From: Toxorhynchites rutilus septentrionalis
Lineage: Eukaryota; Arthropoda; Insecta; Diptera; Culicidae
DNA length: 64,000 nt
Reading direction: 5' to 3'
Assembly: GCF_029784135.1 (NCBI RefSeq)
Contig: NC_073745.1
Span: forward strand, 103,124,125 to 103,188,124
The translations under genes and the position numbers were made by a program. Positions 52,701 to 62,924 of the stretch are shown here, piece by piece; the stretch's first letter is position 1, and the number at the start of each line of letters is the position of its first letter. Below the pieces are notes generated by a model, which saw nothing but the letters and a program-made list of their open reading frames with translations, did not search any database and was not told the origin of the DNA.

Positions 52701-55700
52701 TTATGTCAGTTCCGCCAATACCCTGTGGCTGTAAGTGGTGACGTCATGGAAATGTTCCACCAGATTAAAATTCGTTCTCCTGATTGTCAATCACAACGCT
52801 TCATATTCCGAAATCGACCAGTAGATCAACCTCAAGTTTACGTCATGGACGTAGCCACATTTGGATCATCCTGCTCCCCGGCGTCAGCGCAGTACGTCAA
52901 AAATTTCAACGCAGATGAGTTCGCCAGTGAGTATCCGAGAGCCGCAGTAGCCATCAAGAACAAACATTATGTTGATGACTACTTGGACAGCTTCGAGACC
53001 ACCGACGAAGCGATTGCGGTGGCGAATGAAGTGAAACTTGTACACTCCAGAGGAGGTTTCACTCTTCGCAGCTTCTTATCCAACGAACCTGAAGTTCTGC
53101 AAGGAATAGGAGAAACAATTACGGAGAATGAACCCAAAAACCTACATTTGGAACGTGATGGGAAATGCGAGTCGGTGCTAGGGATGAAGTGGATTCCGCA
53201 TGATGACGTGTTCATCTACGCCTTCGGTACGCGAGAGGATCTACGGCACATTTTGGAAAATGGTCACATCCCAACCAAACGCGAGGTAGCCAGAGTGGTC
53301 ATGAGCCTATTTGATCCGCTAGGTCTCATCGCTTTCCTACTCATTCACGGCAAAATATTTATCCAAGAATTATGGGCAGCAGGGATAGAGTGGGACCAAG
53401 AATTCCCACACGATCTCAACGAACGCTGGCGACAATGGGTGGCTTTACTCCAACAATTAGACTCACTCCGCATACCACGATGCTACTTCCGCTCAACGAA
53501 GGACTACTCTCATTTACAAATCCACCTATTCGTGGATGCAAGCGAATCCGCATATTCTTGCGTGGTATACTTTCGCTTGGAAAACGAAGACACAACACAG
53601 GTGAAACTCGTCGGTGCCAAAACAAAAGTAGCACCGCTGAAGACGCTCTCCATACCTCGACTCGAACTAAAGGCAGCAGTTTTGGGCGCTCGATTTATGG
53701 AAACTGTTCAAAAACAGCACACGTATACAGTAAGTCGACGGTTCTGCTGGAGTGATGCCAGTACCGTTCTAGCGTGGGTACGCTCCACCGATCATCGGCG
53801 CTACCACAAATTCGTAGCCGTTCGAATAGGAGAGATTCTCTCTTCTACGCAACAGTCAGAATGGCGGTGGGTGCCATCCAAGCAAAACATTGCGGATTTT
53901 GCCACCAAGTGGAGGAATGGTATGCCTGTGACAATCGACAACCCCTGGTTCCAGGGACCGGCCTTCCTCTACGAACCAGAAGAACGTTGGCCTAAGCAGC
54001 GAACAATCGTCCCAACAGAAGAAGAGCTTCGGCCAACTCGTTTCCACGCCACCCACTTCGCTCCGAACATGGTATTCGAGAGGTTCAATAGATGGACCAA
54101 AATGCATAGAGTAGCCGCATATGTTTTCCGAGGCATCGAAAATTTTCGCAGGTGTCGATCGAAGGATAAACTTGAACTCGGAAACCTTACCAACGAAGAA
54201 CTTCGACGGGCCGAGGAAGAACTGCTGAAAACCGCTCAAACCGTGTATTACACGGACGAAATCAACAACCTCGTCAAGACTCAAGGGTCACCAGAGAATC
54301 ACCACGTCACCGTAGACAAATCCAGCCCTATCTACACCAAGTGTCCATTCCTGGATGAGAACGGCGTTCTGCGTAGCCGTGGTCGAATTGGTGCTGCACC
54401 GTATGCACCGACCGAAGCTAAGTTTCCGATCATTCTTCCCAACCAACATTTAATCACTTTCCTAATTGTAGACTGGTATCATCGCCGCTTCCGTCATGCC
54501 AACCGAGAGACCATCTTCAATGAAATCCGCCAGCGCTTCGAAATACCTGCCCTAAGACGACTGTTGGATAAAGTTGAACGCTCATGTACTTTCTGCAGGG
54601 TAACCAAGGCGATGCCAAGATCTCCAGCGATGGCTCCGCTTCCCGAGATGCGTCTGACAGCATTCACTCAACCCTTTACGTTCACCGGGTTGGACTATTT
54701 CGGTCCGATGCTTGTGAAGGTTGGCAGGAGCAACGTAAAACGCTGGGTGGCTCTCTTCACATGCCTGACGATTAGAGCGATACATATGGAGATTGTGCAC
54801 TCGCTAAGCACCGAATCTTGTATTATGGCAGTACAACGCTTCGTCGCACGCAGAGGCCTTCCCAGAGAATTTTGGACTGATAATGCCACCTGCTTCCAAG
54901 GTACCAGCAATGAACTGAAAGCACATAGGGAAGCAAGTAACAAAGCTCTATCTGAGAAGTTCACTACAACAAGCACCACCTGGAAGTTCATCCCCCCAGC
55001 TGCTCCACACATGGGTGGAGCGTGGGAGAGACTCGTTCGATCGGTGAAGGTGGCGATAGGATCAGTTTTGAACGTCCTGCGGAAGCCAGATGATGAGACA
55101 TTCGAGACGATCATCTTGGAGGCAGAAGGAATGATAAACTCCAGACCACTTACTTTCATTCCGTTGGAATCCGCGGATCAGGAGGCCCTGACTCCCAACC
55201 ATTTTTTGTTGGGAAATTCTTCTGGGACAAAGTTCCTGCCTACTGAACAGATGGACAACCGATGCACACTACGAAGCAGCTGGAAATTGGCCAGGTACAT
55301 CACGGATGAACTCTGGCGCAGATGGCTCAAGGAATATCTCCCGATGATCACACGGAGATGCAAGTGGTTCGAGGACGTGAAGAATCTAGAGACCGGTGAC
55401 TTAGTACTGGTAGTTGACGGGGCGGCGAGGAACCAGTGGATACGAGGAAGAATTGAGCGAGTTTTCCCAGGACGAGACGGTAGAGTGCGGCAAGCGCTGG
55501 TGCGGACATCGTCGGGGGTCTTACGCAGACCAGTAGTGAAATTAGCTGTTTTGGACGTCGAGTTGAACAGTAAACCTGCTGCCGATGCTCCTAGAGTTGT
55601 GGCCTCTCACCGAGGTTTACGGGCGGGAGTATGTTACGACGAGACCCCTCATCGCAGCAACGCTTCACGCTACGACGTGGCGTCAGCTGTCAACAAGTGA
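49713..55700 (+). CDS. gag-pol: BEL/Pao Gag-Pol polyprotein (1995 aa)
   Basis: ATG 33 bp after the LTR. Order of domains: PHD finger C4HC3 (residues 10-56; CQSC, CDFC, H34, C37, CKQC); Lys/Glu-rich coiled coil (about 110-200); Pro-rich linker (about 225-310); Pao Gag domain (about 325-470, [17 protein letters not shown]); zinc knuckles (about 555-620, [14 protein letters not shown]); aspartic protease with DEGSSYTLL (about 668); reverse transcriptase (about 940-1210) with YVDD near 1084; RNase H (about 1273-1396, VDASES, RLELKAA, WSDAST); integrase with HHCC (about 1588-1630, HRRFRH, CTFC) and D, D, E in LDYFG, TDNAT, GGAWERL (about 1660, 1722, 1768); C-terminal basic domain. The last 23 codons lie in the 3' LTR. 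No stop or shift. The PHD finger is the odd part. Confidence 0.95.
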   Translation: MADQNSPRNCQSCERTDSAECEMVQCDFCKLWEHFGCAGVDEQIRQPSATYACKQCSKPGQSSKDHLQIPGIGTRSTKGSKADSKIGSKKGKKNPGPPDSVTSSVRAVLLSEQLKLIEEEKTMKEQALLEEEGIRKRLLEEEERQLEEKNRLRGRKLQEELEMKCKQQQIKKESFEKRQSIIRQMAEASSRSRSVVNSDQKVKDWLDGQNSGRSDGNVQGNSNIPLTNPNPEDPEHPLTVVPQNPIQPTLPDMSLPQVAPPSPPVVGPLQSLLASLPNPSVPIGVPSTAPVQLSNPVPIPQPASTVPVTSIRTLSQTQIAARQVLGKDLPVFCGNPEDWPIFISNFEQSTTTCGYSDAENLVRLQRCLKGNAFESVKSRLLLPASVPHVIQTLRTLFGRPDLLIRSMMNKIQQVPAPRHDRLETVMHFGIAVQNLVDHLKAAQQFNHLTNPVLLQELVEKLPGSLRLDWAVYKTHRQPVTLDTFGKFMSGLVTAASEVSYTVPGFSVQKHTTNYESRTIKPKGGNTGIIQAHLAEKTPASTSSSTPASTKPGKVCLSCGRAGHRVSECHQFNGASVDERWKLVKQKALCRTCLNNHGKWPCRSWKGCEVDGCRQKHHTLLHSSSSFEQINVSSSHVTSGESQWPLFRILPVILYGNDSSQIIFAFIDEGSSYTLLDETVAKELCVNGKTEALTLKWTGNVTRVEPKSQCVQLDISGKNISSRYTLSNVRTVSRLVLPTQSIKYQDLANRFPHLRGLPLSDYELVEPKLLIGLDNLRLCVPLKLREGGPSHPIGAKCRLGWSIYGYVPNQATNSMIIGFHVGTVSDRDRELNQQLRDYFTLEDAGVAEAHQVHESKDEQRAIQLLRETTRRTADGSKFETGLLWSTDEPNFPDSYPMAVRRLESLERRLQRDPELKERVHEQILDYESKGYAHRASLAELTSVEANRVWYLPLGVVTNPRKPGKVRLIWDAAAKVGGVSFNSRLLKGPDLLAPLAMVLCQFRQYPVAVSGDVMEMFHQIKIRSPDCQSQRFIFRNRPVDQPQVYVMDVATFGSSCSPASAQYVKNFNADEFASEYPRAAVAIKNKHYVDDYLDSFETTDEAIAVANEVKLVHSRGGFTLRSFLSNEPEVLQGIGETITENEPKNLHLERDGKCESVLGMKWIPHDDVFIYAFGTREDLRHILENGHIPTKREVARVVMSLFDPLGLIAFLLIHGKIFIQELWAAGIEWDQEFPHDLNERWRQWVALLQQLDSLRIPRCYFRSTKDYSHLQIHLFVDASESAYSCVVYFRLENEDTTQVKLVGAKTKVAPLKTLSIPRLELKAAVLGARFMETVQKQHTYTVSRRFCWSDASTVLAWVRSTDHRRYHKFVAVRIGEILSSTQQSEWRWVPSKQNIADFATKWRNGMPVTIDNPWFQGPAFLYEPEERWPKQRTIVPTEEELRPTRFHATHFAPNMVFERFNRWTKMHRVAAYVFRGIENFRRCRSKDKLELGNLTNEELRRAEEELLKTAQTVYYTDEINNLVKTQGSPENHHVTVDKSSPIYTKCPFLDENGVLRSRGRIGAAPYAPTEAKFPIILPNQHLITFLIVDWYHRRFRHANRETIFNEIRQRFEIPALRRLLDKVERSCTFCRVTKAMPRSPAMAPLPEMRLTAFTQPFTFTGLDYFGPMLVKVGRSNVKRWVALFTCLTIRAIHMEIVHSLSTESCIMAVQRFVARRGLPREFWTDNATCFQGTSNELKAHREASNKALSEKFTTTSTTWKFIPPAAPHMGGAWERLVRSVKVAIGSVLNVLRKPDDETFETIILEAEGMINSRPLTFIPLESADQEALTPNHFLLGNSSGTKFLPTEQMDNRCTLRSSWKLARYITDELWRRWLKEYLPMITRRCKWFEDVKNLETGDLVLVVDGAARNQWIRGRIERVFPGRDGRVRQALVRTSSGVLRRPVVKLAVLDVELNSKPAADAPRVVASHRGLRAGVCYDETPHRSNASRYDVASAVNK

Positions 55701-56156
55701 CATGGCGATAGAAGAATGGCATGTAACGCTACTGGGTCATAAAAGGATGGAACAAAAGAATTATTAAAAAATGATCAGAAGGCTTTGAGTGTACCAGTAC
55801 GACATTTATTCTTATTCTAATTATTTATATATATTTTCCTAAGTTCCTAAATCTAAAACTTATTCTACCGTGCAATTATAAAACCTAAATATAGAACTAG
55901 TTATTGTAAGTACCAATTGAATAGTACGAAAATTGCGTAACTAACTTAGCTGCATTCTAGAAACTAGCATTGTAGTCAGCGCAGTTAAAAGGGTAATTTA
56001 AGCCATACCACTTCCAGAAGTTTCTTACACCAAATTTGTAAGTTTAGGGGAACAAAATAATGTTATGGCTATGCTAAAATAAATAATTATTTGCAGCTTA
56101 AAGCTCACATACTAAAAACGTGGTGCTCAATTAGAGTTGGTGACCCTAACCCAACA
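55632..56156 (+). repeat. 3' LTR of the BEL element
   Basis: 525 bp, apparently identical to 49155-49679. It overlaps the end of the polyprotein ORF by 69 bp. Confidence 0.95.
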
Positions 56157-56161
56157 CTCGC

Positions 56162-56643
56162 GGTTTACTCGAGGTTAGAGGGGCAACAAATCTTGAAATG
56201 CTTATGCACTGATGACATAACTATCAAATTAATAACACAATTGCTTCTTTAGAGTAATCCCTTGGTTTCACTATCATTTCACATGTGAACTACATTTGAA
56301 TTATAACATAATCGGCAGAAATCATATAACACAACCCATTATCGTTTGTGTTTGACGTTTTCTTAGCGTGAGCACTTAAAATTTACCCGTTCATAAATAT
56401 TTAAATTTCTCCCGTGTTTCATCAGTTCCCATCATCGTTAACAGTTTACTGTGATTGCTTGGAGAGTGTTTCGCAGTTGACTATAAAATATAATCAAGTG
56501 TAATGTAGTTTTCGTCCAAAAAATTACAAAATAAAGTGTCCGAAATTTGAATTCAATCTGTCCGAAATTCGATTTAGTGTCCGAAGTTTGATTCTTATTC
56601 GCTTCATTTGAAAAACATTTTATTCGATGATTTTTTTATGTTT
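56162..56643. other. No gene; small tandem repeat at 56541-56605
   Basis: Three TGTCCGAA(A/G)TTTGATT-like units (about 20-22 bp each) lie at 56541-56605. Otherwise AT-rich right flank of the BEL insertion. Confidence 0.4.
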
Positions 56644-57293
56644 TCAATTGAATAGATACCAAAGTAGAAAGCTTAAAGCACATTGAACTAATTTATTAAA
56701 AATATCAATCAAATAATACCTGTGCATAAAGTTTAGATCTGTTTTCTGCATCATATGCCTTAAGCGTCCGAAATATGATTCAGAACGGAATATCATGTGA
56801 AATAATCGAAGTTTGAATTTGTATGAGAAAATATTGGACACTATGTACATCATGACATGTCCCTTATACGCCACTAGAAATTCTTGTCCGTTTGCGACAG
56901 AAATCTCCACAGGATTCACTAGACTAGGGATACTATCTGTTCGGAGTTGAAAATCAGTATGCCTGTCTCAGTTACGATTATGACCAAACCATTGTGATTC
57001 TTTGAGATATGAATGGATACAAACACGTGAAATTTATTTACTAACATATTTCTTGGGCGATTCATGCAGTGAAAATACTGCGGAGGTGATGGCTTCTGTC
57101 TTTTTACGAGCACAGGAGATTTTTTTGCAGCTTCAGAGTCATCAAACATCAAGTGCAATAGCACCGAAGTACAAGCTACGGGTATAAAACGCAAGAGCTC
57201 CTTCTGCAACCCAAATTTTCTGAACGGCTGGATTTCTGCACCACATAATTCAGCATGGATTTGGAAATGAATGCTAATCGAATACTCTGGCAA
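56644..57293 (-). pseudogene. Possible Ty1/copia protease-region remnant
   Basis: Minus-strand frames at 57293-56919 and 56919-56644 abut. Around 56925-56840 the reading LVNPVEISVANGQEFLVAYK, GHV resembles the copia segment after the protease active site (V.I.VANG......G.V). The active-site motif itself is not seen and the rest is not recognisable. Weak. Confidence 0.25.
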
Positions 57294-57420
57294 TGTTTCC
57301 GTGTTTGAATATGCCGTTCCTAATCAGATCTACCTGTAATAATGTAATAATTCCAGACATTGTGCATCTTTTTCAAAAAAAGTTGAAGCTTAAACAACAT
57401 AGTTTTTTGCCACTTCGAAT

Positions 57421-59142
57421 ATGTCGAATTTCGTACCAACGAGAGTGTTTTTGCGGGGAATGTTACTTCATTACTTCAATATGAAGAAAAAAGCTGCGGA
57501 AAGTCATCGCATTTTGGTGGAAGTTTCTGGTGACCATGCTCCAACTGAGCGAACTTGTCAGACGTGGTTTGCACGGTTTAAAAGTGGTAATTTTGACTTG
57601 AAAGACAAAGGAACGAAAGCCAAAAAAGTTTGAAGATGAAGAATTGAAGGCTTTACTCGATCAAGATCCGTCACAAACGCAACAAGAACTTGCAGGTACA
57701 CTTGGACTAGTGATACGAAACGTCGAATGCCGTTTGTTTACGTCCGAACAACTGCTCCAACGGCATAAAAGAAAGGGATTTTTTGACGTAGGACTACGTC
57801 TTTCATTTCTATACCGGGGTGTAAAATCAAAGTTTCGAAAACGAAAGCGTTACGCCGGAGACCGAAATTTTGAGTGTTAATAGCTCCTAAACAACTGAAC
57901 GAAATGGTATGATAAACACTTCATTCGAAAGATCAAATGTCTACGCGTTCTATACTTGCTACTTTCTGATCCAAAAACTTGTTTCAATAGTCTTAAATTT
58001 GCTTTCAAAATAGGCTATTGAAATCACCAATCGGTATATAAGCGAGCGCCGCTCGGAAATCCACTCAGTTCTAATTGAACAGCGATTGGAGCATGTTGTC
58101 GCTGTTGTGGTGAAGCTCTTCATTTATCATGAAAGCGCGGATGAACGGTGTCACCAAGAGCCTGTTTGTGCACCTTAGGCCAGAAGGGAATTCATCAGGA
58201 GGAGAGTGATGCTACAAACGGTTTCCCGGGAAGATCTCGAAGCAGCCGCTACACACACACACACACATACACGCACGGAATTCTTTCCGTTTGGATCGAG
58301 AAAGATCCGGAAAATAATCTGCCAGTTCCTCTAGGAATTTAAAAATACATTCATGTGAAAGAGTTTATTTGAATGTTTTCTATCCATGTAACACTGTGCC
58401 TCCAACATAACGCTCTCGTTTTCGAAGTTCTCCAAATATTCATTCATTCAGAATGAATTCAGATTCAACTTCATACAAATGATCTCTAAATCAACGATAG
58501 TCCTACGTCACCCTTGCGGTTATACCATAGATATAACCCACTTCCTGTTTTTTGCATCTAATCTTTACTGGCGATAAAAAGTGGATCCATTACGACAATC
58601 CTAAACGTCGGATAACGTATGGATACCCTGGCCATGCATCAACATACCGCCATGCATCAACGACGGCCGCGCGGAATATTCACGGCCAGAAGGTTATGCT
58701 GCCTATTTGGTGAGACCAGCTGGGTGTGGTGTACTATGAGCAACTAAAACCGAATGAAATCATTACGGGGGATCTCTACCAACGACAATTGATGCGTTTG
58801 AGTCGTGTACTGAAGGAAAAACGGCCACAATACGAGCAAAGACACGATAAAGTTATTTTGCAGCACGACAATGCTCCGCCGCATGTCGCGAAATCGGTCA
58901 CACTTGGAAATGTTGAAATGGGAGGTCCTATCCCACCCGCCGTATTCTTCAGACATTGCTACGATATTTTTCGATCGATGCAACATGGCCTGGTAGACCA
59001 GCACTTCTCCAATTTTGTTAAAAATTGGATCGATTCATGGTTAGCTGACAAACCGGCCGATTATTTCCGCAAAGGGATCCGTGAATTGCCAGAAAGATGG
59101 GAAAAAGTTGTGACTATCAATGGGCAATACTCTGAATATTAA
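57421..59142 (+). pseudogene. Mariner transposase split by a repeat insertion
   Basis: The 5' part reads MSNFVPTRVFLRGMLLHYFN, MKKKAAESHRILVEVSGDHA and CQTWFARFKSGNFDLKDKG, the mariner DNA-binding domain, then stops at a shift near 57630 (DQDPSQTQQELAGTLG continues). At 57787 repeat copy B intervenes. At about 58555 it resumes: TGDKKWIHYDNPKRR (first Asp), VVYYEQLKPNEIITGDLYQR, VILQHDNAPPHVAKSV (second Asp). The third motif region (58930-58975) is shifted twice, and IFRSMQHGLVDQHFSNF leads to the end at 59142. DD34D-type by motif. Confidence 0.8.
57787..58550 (+). repeat. TTGACGTAG-terminus repeat, copy B
   Basis: Starts TTGACGTAGGACTACGTCTT and ends CACTTCCTGTTTTTTG. It is inserted in the mariner transposase between RHKRKG and the first catalytic region. 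It contains the TATATAAG / CTCAGTTC unit (58034-58070) and a CA microsatellite (58253-58268). It is an internally shortened version of copy A in opposite orientation. Confidence 0.75.
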
Positions 59143-59159
59143 ATATGTAACCATTTTTT

Positions 59160-59640
59160 GCAGAATAAAGCATTAATTAAAAAAAAAAAACGAAGAAACT
59201 TACCGGTACTCCTATTAACTTCGAATATCGACGCAAAACAATATCGAAATGAAAATAGTTGAAAGATCTCGTGGAAGATCCGAATACTACTCTTTATATG
59301 CTCCCAAAACTTTGGTCTTCAATAAAAAAGGTTTTACTCAAACACATAATAAGTTAAATGATGTTGGTTTGTCTGATTTAGAGTGTTTTTACGCAACTAG
59401 TAAATGCAAATCGATTTTTGTTCATAAAAATCACATATAATCAAGACGAGTTTGGGTGTGTTGAAAATCACCAAGTCTCTAGTTGCTTATAATACCACAA
59501 GGCGTCCAAATTATCCAAATGTTCTATGTTTTTAACGATTTTCTTCAAAGAGAAATTATGATCAAGTGGACAAACCAAGATCATATTTTCGACTGGTCAA
59601 ATCAATTTACTTTACACTAAAAATAGTTCTAATTCTGCAA
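59160..59640. other. No gene recognised
   Basis: Begins with an A-rich mariner 3' end; no other signal. Confidence 0.35.
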
Positions 59641-59735
59641 CAAAATTGAATTTTTCATGAAAATCAGGACAAAGGCTAGATTTAGGGAAAAAAATCAGGA
59701 CATGTCCTGCTAAATCAGGACAGATGGTAACCCTA
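59640..59735. repeat. Transposon-end-like AATCAGGACA repeats
   Basis: Three copies of (A)AATCAGGACA within 95 bp, ending GATGGTAACCCTAG. It resembles ends of hAT-type elements, but no partner end was found. Confidence 0.35.
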
Positions 59736-59782
59736 GACGGTGAATCGACCCGAAAAAATAAGCATCGTTGACAATGTGACAT

Positions 59783-59850
59783 GTCGCTCTCGAACTAAGC
59801 AAACCAGCCGATCCACTGCCACGAAAGCCGCTTGTAGGGGAAGGGGTAAA
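59783..59850 (+). pseudogene. Histone H3 N-terminal-like fragment
   Basis: The frame reads SRTKQTSRSTATKAACRGRG. Histone H3 starts ARTKQTARKST and has QLATKAARKS a few residues later, so the fragment looks like an H3 tail with an internal deletion. It is only ~20 codons and abuts repeat copy C. Chance similarity cannot be ruled out. Confidence 0.35.
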
Positions 59851-59865
59851 GACGGACACCTTAAG

Positions 59866-60990
59866 TTGATTTTTGACGTAGGACTACGTCTTTCATTTCT
59901 ATACCGGGGTGTAAAATCTAAGTTTCGAAAACGAAAGCGTTACGCCGGAGACCGAGATTTTGAGCGTTAATAGCTCCTAAACAACTGAACGAAATGGTAT
60001 GATAAACACTTCATTCGAAAGATAAAATGTCTACGCGTTATATACTTGTTACTTTTTGATCCAAAAACTTGTTTCAATAGTCTTAAAATTGCTTTCAAAA
60101 CAGGCTATTGAAATCACCAATCGGTATATAAGCGAGCGGCGCTCGGAAATCCACTCAGTTCTAATTGAACAGCGATTGGAGCATGTTGTCGCTGTTGCGG
60201 TGAAGCTCTTTATTTATCATGAAAGCGCGGATGAACGGTGTCACCAAGAGCCTGTTTGTGCACCCTAGGCCAGAAGGGAATCTATCAGGAGGAGAGTGAT
60301 GCCACAAACGGTTCCCTGGGAAGACATCGCTACACACACATACACGCGCGACTATTAACAGGTGGTTATCGAGTTGGCATTAACCACTGGTGGGCTTCCA
60401 GTATCGAGGAAAATGTGGAAATATCTAATCGTTACTGAAAATAATCTGCCAGTTCCTTTGGGAATTTTCAAAATATATTCATTTGAAAGAGTTTAATTGA
60501 ATGTTTTCTATCCATGTTTTCTATGTTACACTGTGACCAAATATGTTTCAATCAAGTGCTATTAACAGGTGGTTATCGAGTTGGCATTAACCACTGGTGG
60601 GCTTCCAGTATCGAGGAAAATGTGGAAATATCTAATCGTTACTGAAAATAATCTGCCAGTTCCTTTGGGAATTTTCAAAATATATTCATGTGAAAGAGTT
60701 TAATTGAATGTTTTCTATCCATGTAACACTGTGACCAAATACATTTGGTTTTGTGGTTTTTCAATCAATCGCAATTAACAGGATAGCTTCAGAAGATTAT
60801 TCTTCCCCATCAGTAGGATATTTCCGTATCCAATATTGTATGCGCCCGCAATCGATTATTGCTCAGTCGCCGAAAGTTCCGAGCTCAGAGAGTTCATTCC
60901 CCTCTAGTTTGCCTTCCAAATTGCCATCGTAAACCACACCTTCTCTCGATTCAATCACACACAAAAAGCATACTTAAGCGATATTCTGGT
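59866..60990 (+). repeat. TTGACGTAG-terminus repeat, copy C
   Basis: Starts TTGACGTAGGACTACGTCTT like copy B, keeps the TATA/initiator unit (60122-60160), two modules of GGTGGTTATCGAGTTGGCAT...AACACTGTGACCAAATA, and the block matching 36850-37070 of copy A. The other end is missing; it stops near the 5' end of the I-like element. Confidence 0.75.
60120..60165 (+). promoter_or_regulatory. TATA/initiator core promoter carried by the repeat
   Basis: TATATAAG at 60126-60133 with CTCAGTTC centred about 32 bp downstream, the spacing and sequence of an arthropod TATA-Inr core promoter. Conserved in copies A (37735-37690, minus) and B (58034-58070). Confidence 0.5.
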
Positions 60991-61529
60991 GGTGAGACAC
61001 ACATACTGATTTTAACCTCCGACCGAGAAGGTCGCGTTTTCTTTCAGCTCGGCAGTTTGGCGTTTTGGACAGCGGACTAGGACGTCTCCCCCTGGCGATT
61101 CCGAAGGAGTTAATTTTAATTATTTTTAAGTGGCAGCAGAAGAAGAGTGGAAGAAAGCAACAGCTCGCGTCGACTGTGGAGAGCGGGCGCTTGCCGGCAA
61201 ACCGGAAAAGCGCGCGCTTTTCGGCGTCATAGACGCCACGCCCCTTTTTCGGGCAGTGTTGGCAGTTCAACTGTAGTGTTGCTAAAATAAAAAATATATT
61301 TAAAAAGAATTTAAACACGCATACAAACAGTGAAGTGGCTGAAACAATTATCACAATAAGTGATTTTTTATAGTGATTCGCGTCAATTGGTGGTTTTAAA
61401 GTGCTTTACCGGAACAAAGTGAACTTTCGGGTACATATCCCACTAGTGAAGATCCCTCAGTAAGGAATTTTTTTGTGATTATCACACTTTTTTCTGCTGA
61501 CTATATCAGTGATATAGTCAAGCAGAAGC

Positions 61530-62883
61530 ATGGCTTCTAGTAGCTCCGGGCCTCCGGGAGGCCGGGCTACAAACTTCAAATGGCAACCTTCAAATACTGC
61601 TTCTCAGAGCTACAGGAGACAAGGTGCTTCCAACGAACCCCTTCACCGTGAGCAAAACCATCAATGCAGTTGCAAAAGATTTCAACAGCGCAAAACCACA
61701 GCGCGATGAAAAGAAGAAACTGCAATACATCTTGACAACTAGGGACGAGGATGTTGTCGGTAAGTTGCTTTCTATTACTAAACTAATAGACAACACCCCT
61801 GTAGAGGTGATCTTCCACCCAACTTTGAACCAACGCAAATGCGTTGTAACATGTAGAGACGTAATCGATTTAAAAAACGAAGAACTAGCGAAAGAGCTTT
61901 CCGATCAGAAAGTGATCGACGTTAAGCGCATAACCAGAAAAGACGGAGAATCCATTATTCCTACACCAACACTAATCCTCACAATTCGCGGAACCGTTGT
62001 TCCCGAATTCATATATTTTGGCTTCATTCGCGCTGGGACTCGGAACTACTATCCGTACCCCATGCAGTGCTTCAAATGTTTTAATTTTGGGCACACCAGC
62101 AAAAGATGCAAGCGCGAGGACCCGCTATGCAGAAACTGCAGCAAAGAACATCCCAAAGACTTCGATTCTAAGATGTGCAACTCTCCAGCACTTTGCATCA
62201 ATTGCCAAGGAAACCACTCCTCTTCTAGTAGGAAGTGTCCTAAATGGCTTGAAGAAAACGAAATAACTAGGACAAGAATAGATCGAGGAATCTCTTACAG
62301 AGAAGCCAAGAATCTACTCACCCAAAACAATGGTCCAACCTTTTCAAGCGTTTTACAAGATAGAATTAACAAAATTCGGGCACCAATGGCCGGCTGCAAG
62401 TGCAAATACAGCTGCGCCTCGGCCGCTTCGGCCGCTTCTAGTCGCGAAAGCACTCCCTCAGTTATGGACACAACCATGACCGAATCGTCTACCGAAAGTT
62501 CGACAACCGAATCAGATAGCGAATCGGTAATTTCAATGGATACATCCGAAGCCCCGAAAAAAAACAAAAGGAAAATAAATAAAGAATCATCTTCAGAATC
62601 AGAACAAAAATCTGAAGATGAAACCCAAATCAATAAAGAAAGAAAAAGAACAAAAAATGAACAAAGAACCACAACACCAACGAATAACAACAACACAACC
62701 ATAACAAAAAACAGCAACAACAACAACAACGCACATCAAACAAAAAACAACAACAACAACGTACATACATCAAAAAACAACAACACACACACAACAAACA
62801 CCCCAAAGACCTCCACACCAAACAAGAACAACAACACCCCGAAGAAAGCTTCTCTTTCCAAGGGTAAAGGACAATCGAACTAA
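61530..62883 (+). pseudogene. I-like ORF1 (Gag) with CCHC knuckles
   Basis: The natural start is ATG 61530 (MASSSSSGPPGGRATNFKWQ), but that frame closes near 61710. The main frame, open from before 61624 to 62883 (~419 codons), has no ATG at its beginning, so a 1-nt shift lies near 61600-61625. Residues (counted from 61624): RNA-binding-like domain 1-140, then CFKCFNFGHTSKRC (about 148-161), a degenerate second knuckle CRNCSKEHPKDFDSKMC, and CINCQGNHSSSSRKC. The C-terminus is acidic/Ser-rich and then Asn/Thr-rich low complexity (NNN runs, 62680-62850). It would coat element RNA. Confidence 0.75.
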
Positions 62884-62924
62884 TCCTCTTTGGATAGTCC
62901 AAACACAACACAACTAAGACTTAG

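Larger units (their letters stand above)
49155..56156 (+). mobile_element. Intact BEL/Pao LTR retrotransposon
   Basis: 7002 bp. Both LTRs are 525 bp (49155-49679 and 55632-56156), begin TGTTACGACG and end AACCCAACA, and look identical. Target duplication CTCGC (49150-49154 and 56157-56161), 5 bp as usual for BEL. The leader between LTR and ATG is only 33 bp. A purine-rich GGGCGGGAG precedes the 3' LTR. One uninterrupted ORF encodes all proteins. Every sign indicates a recent, possibly active copy. Confidence 0.95.

Noticed and set aside
62295..62911. Minus-strand frames rich in Leu, Phe and Cys
   Set aside because: Antisense to the Asn/Thr-rich tail of the I-like ORF1; low-complexity shadow, not membrane proteins.
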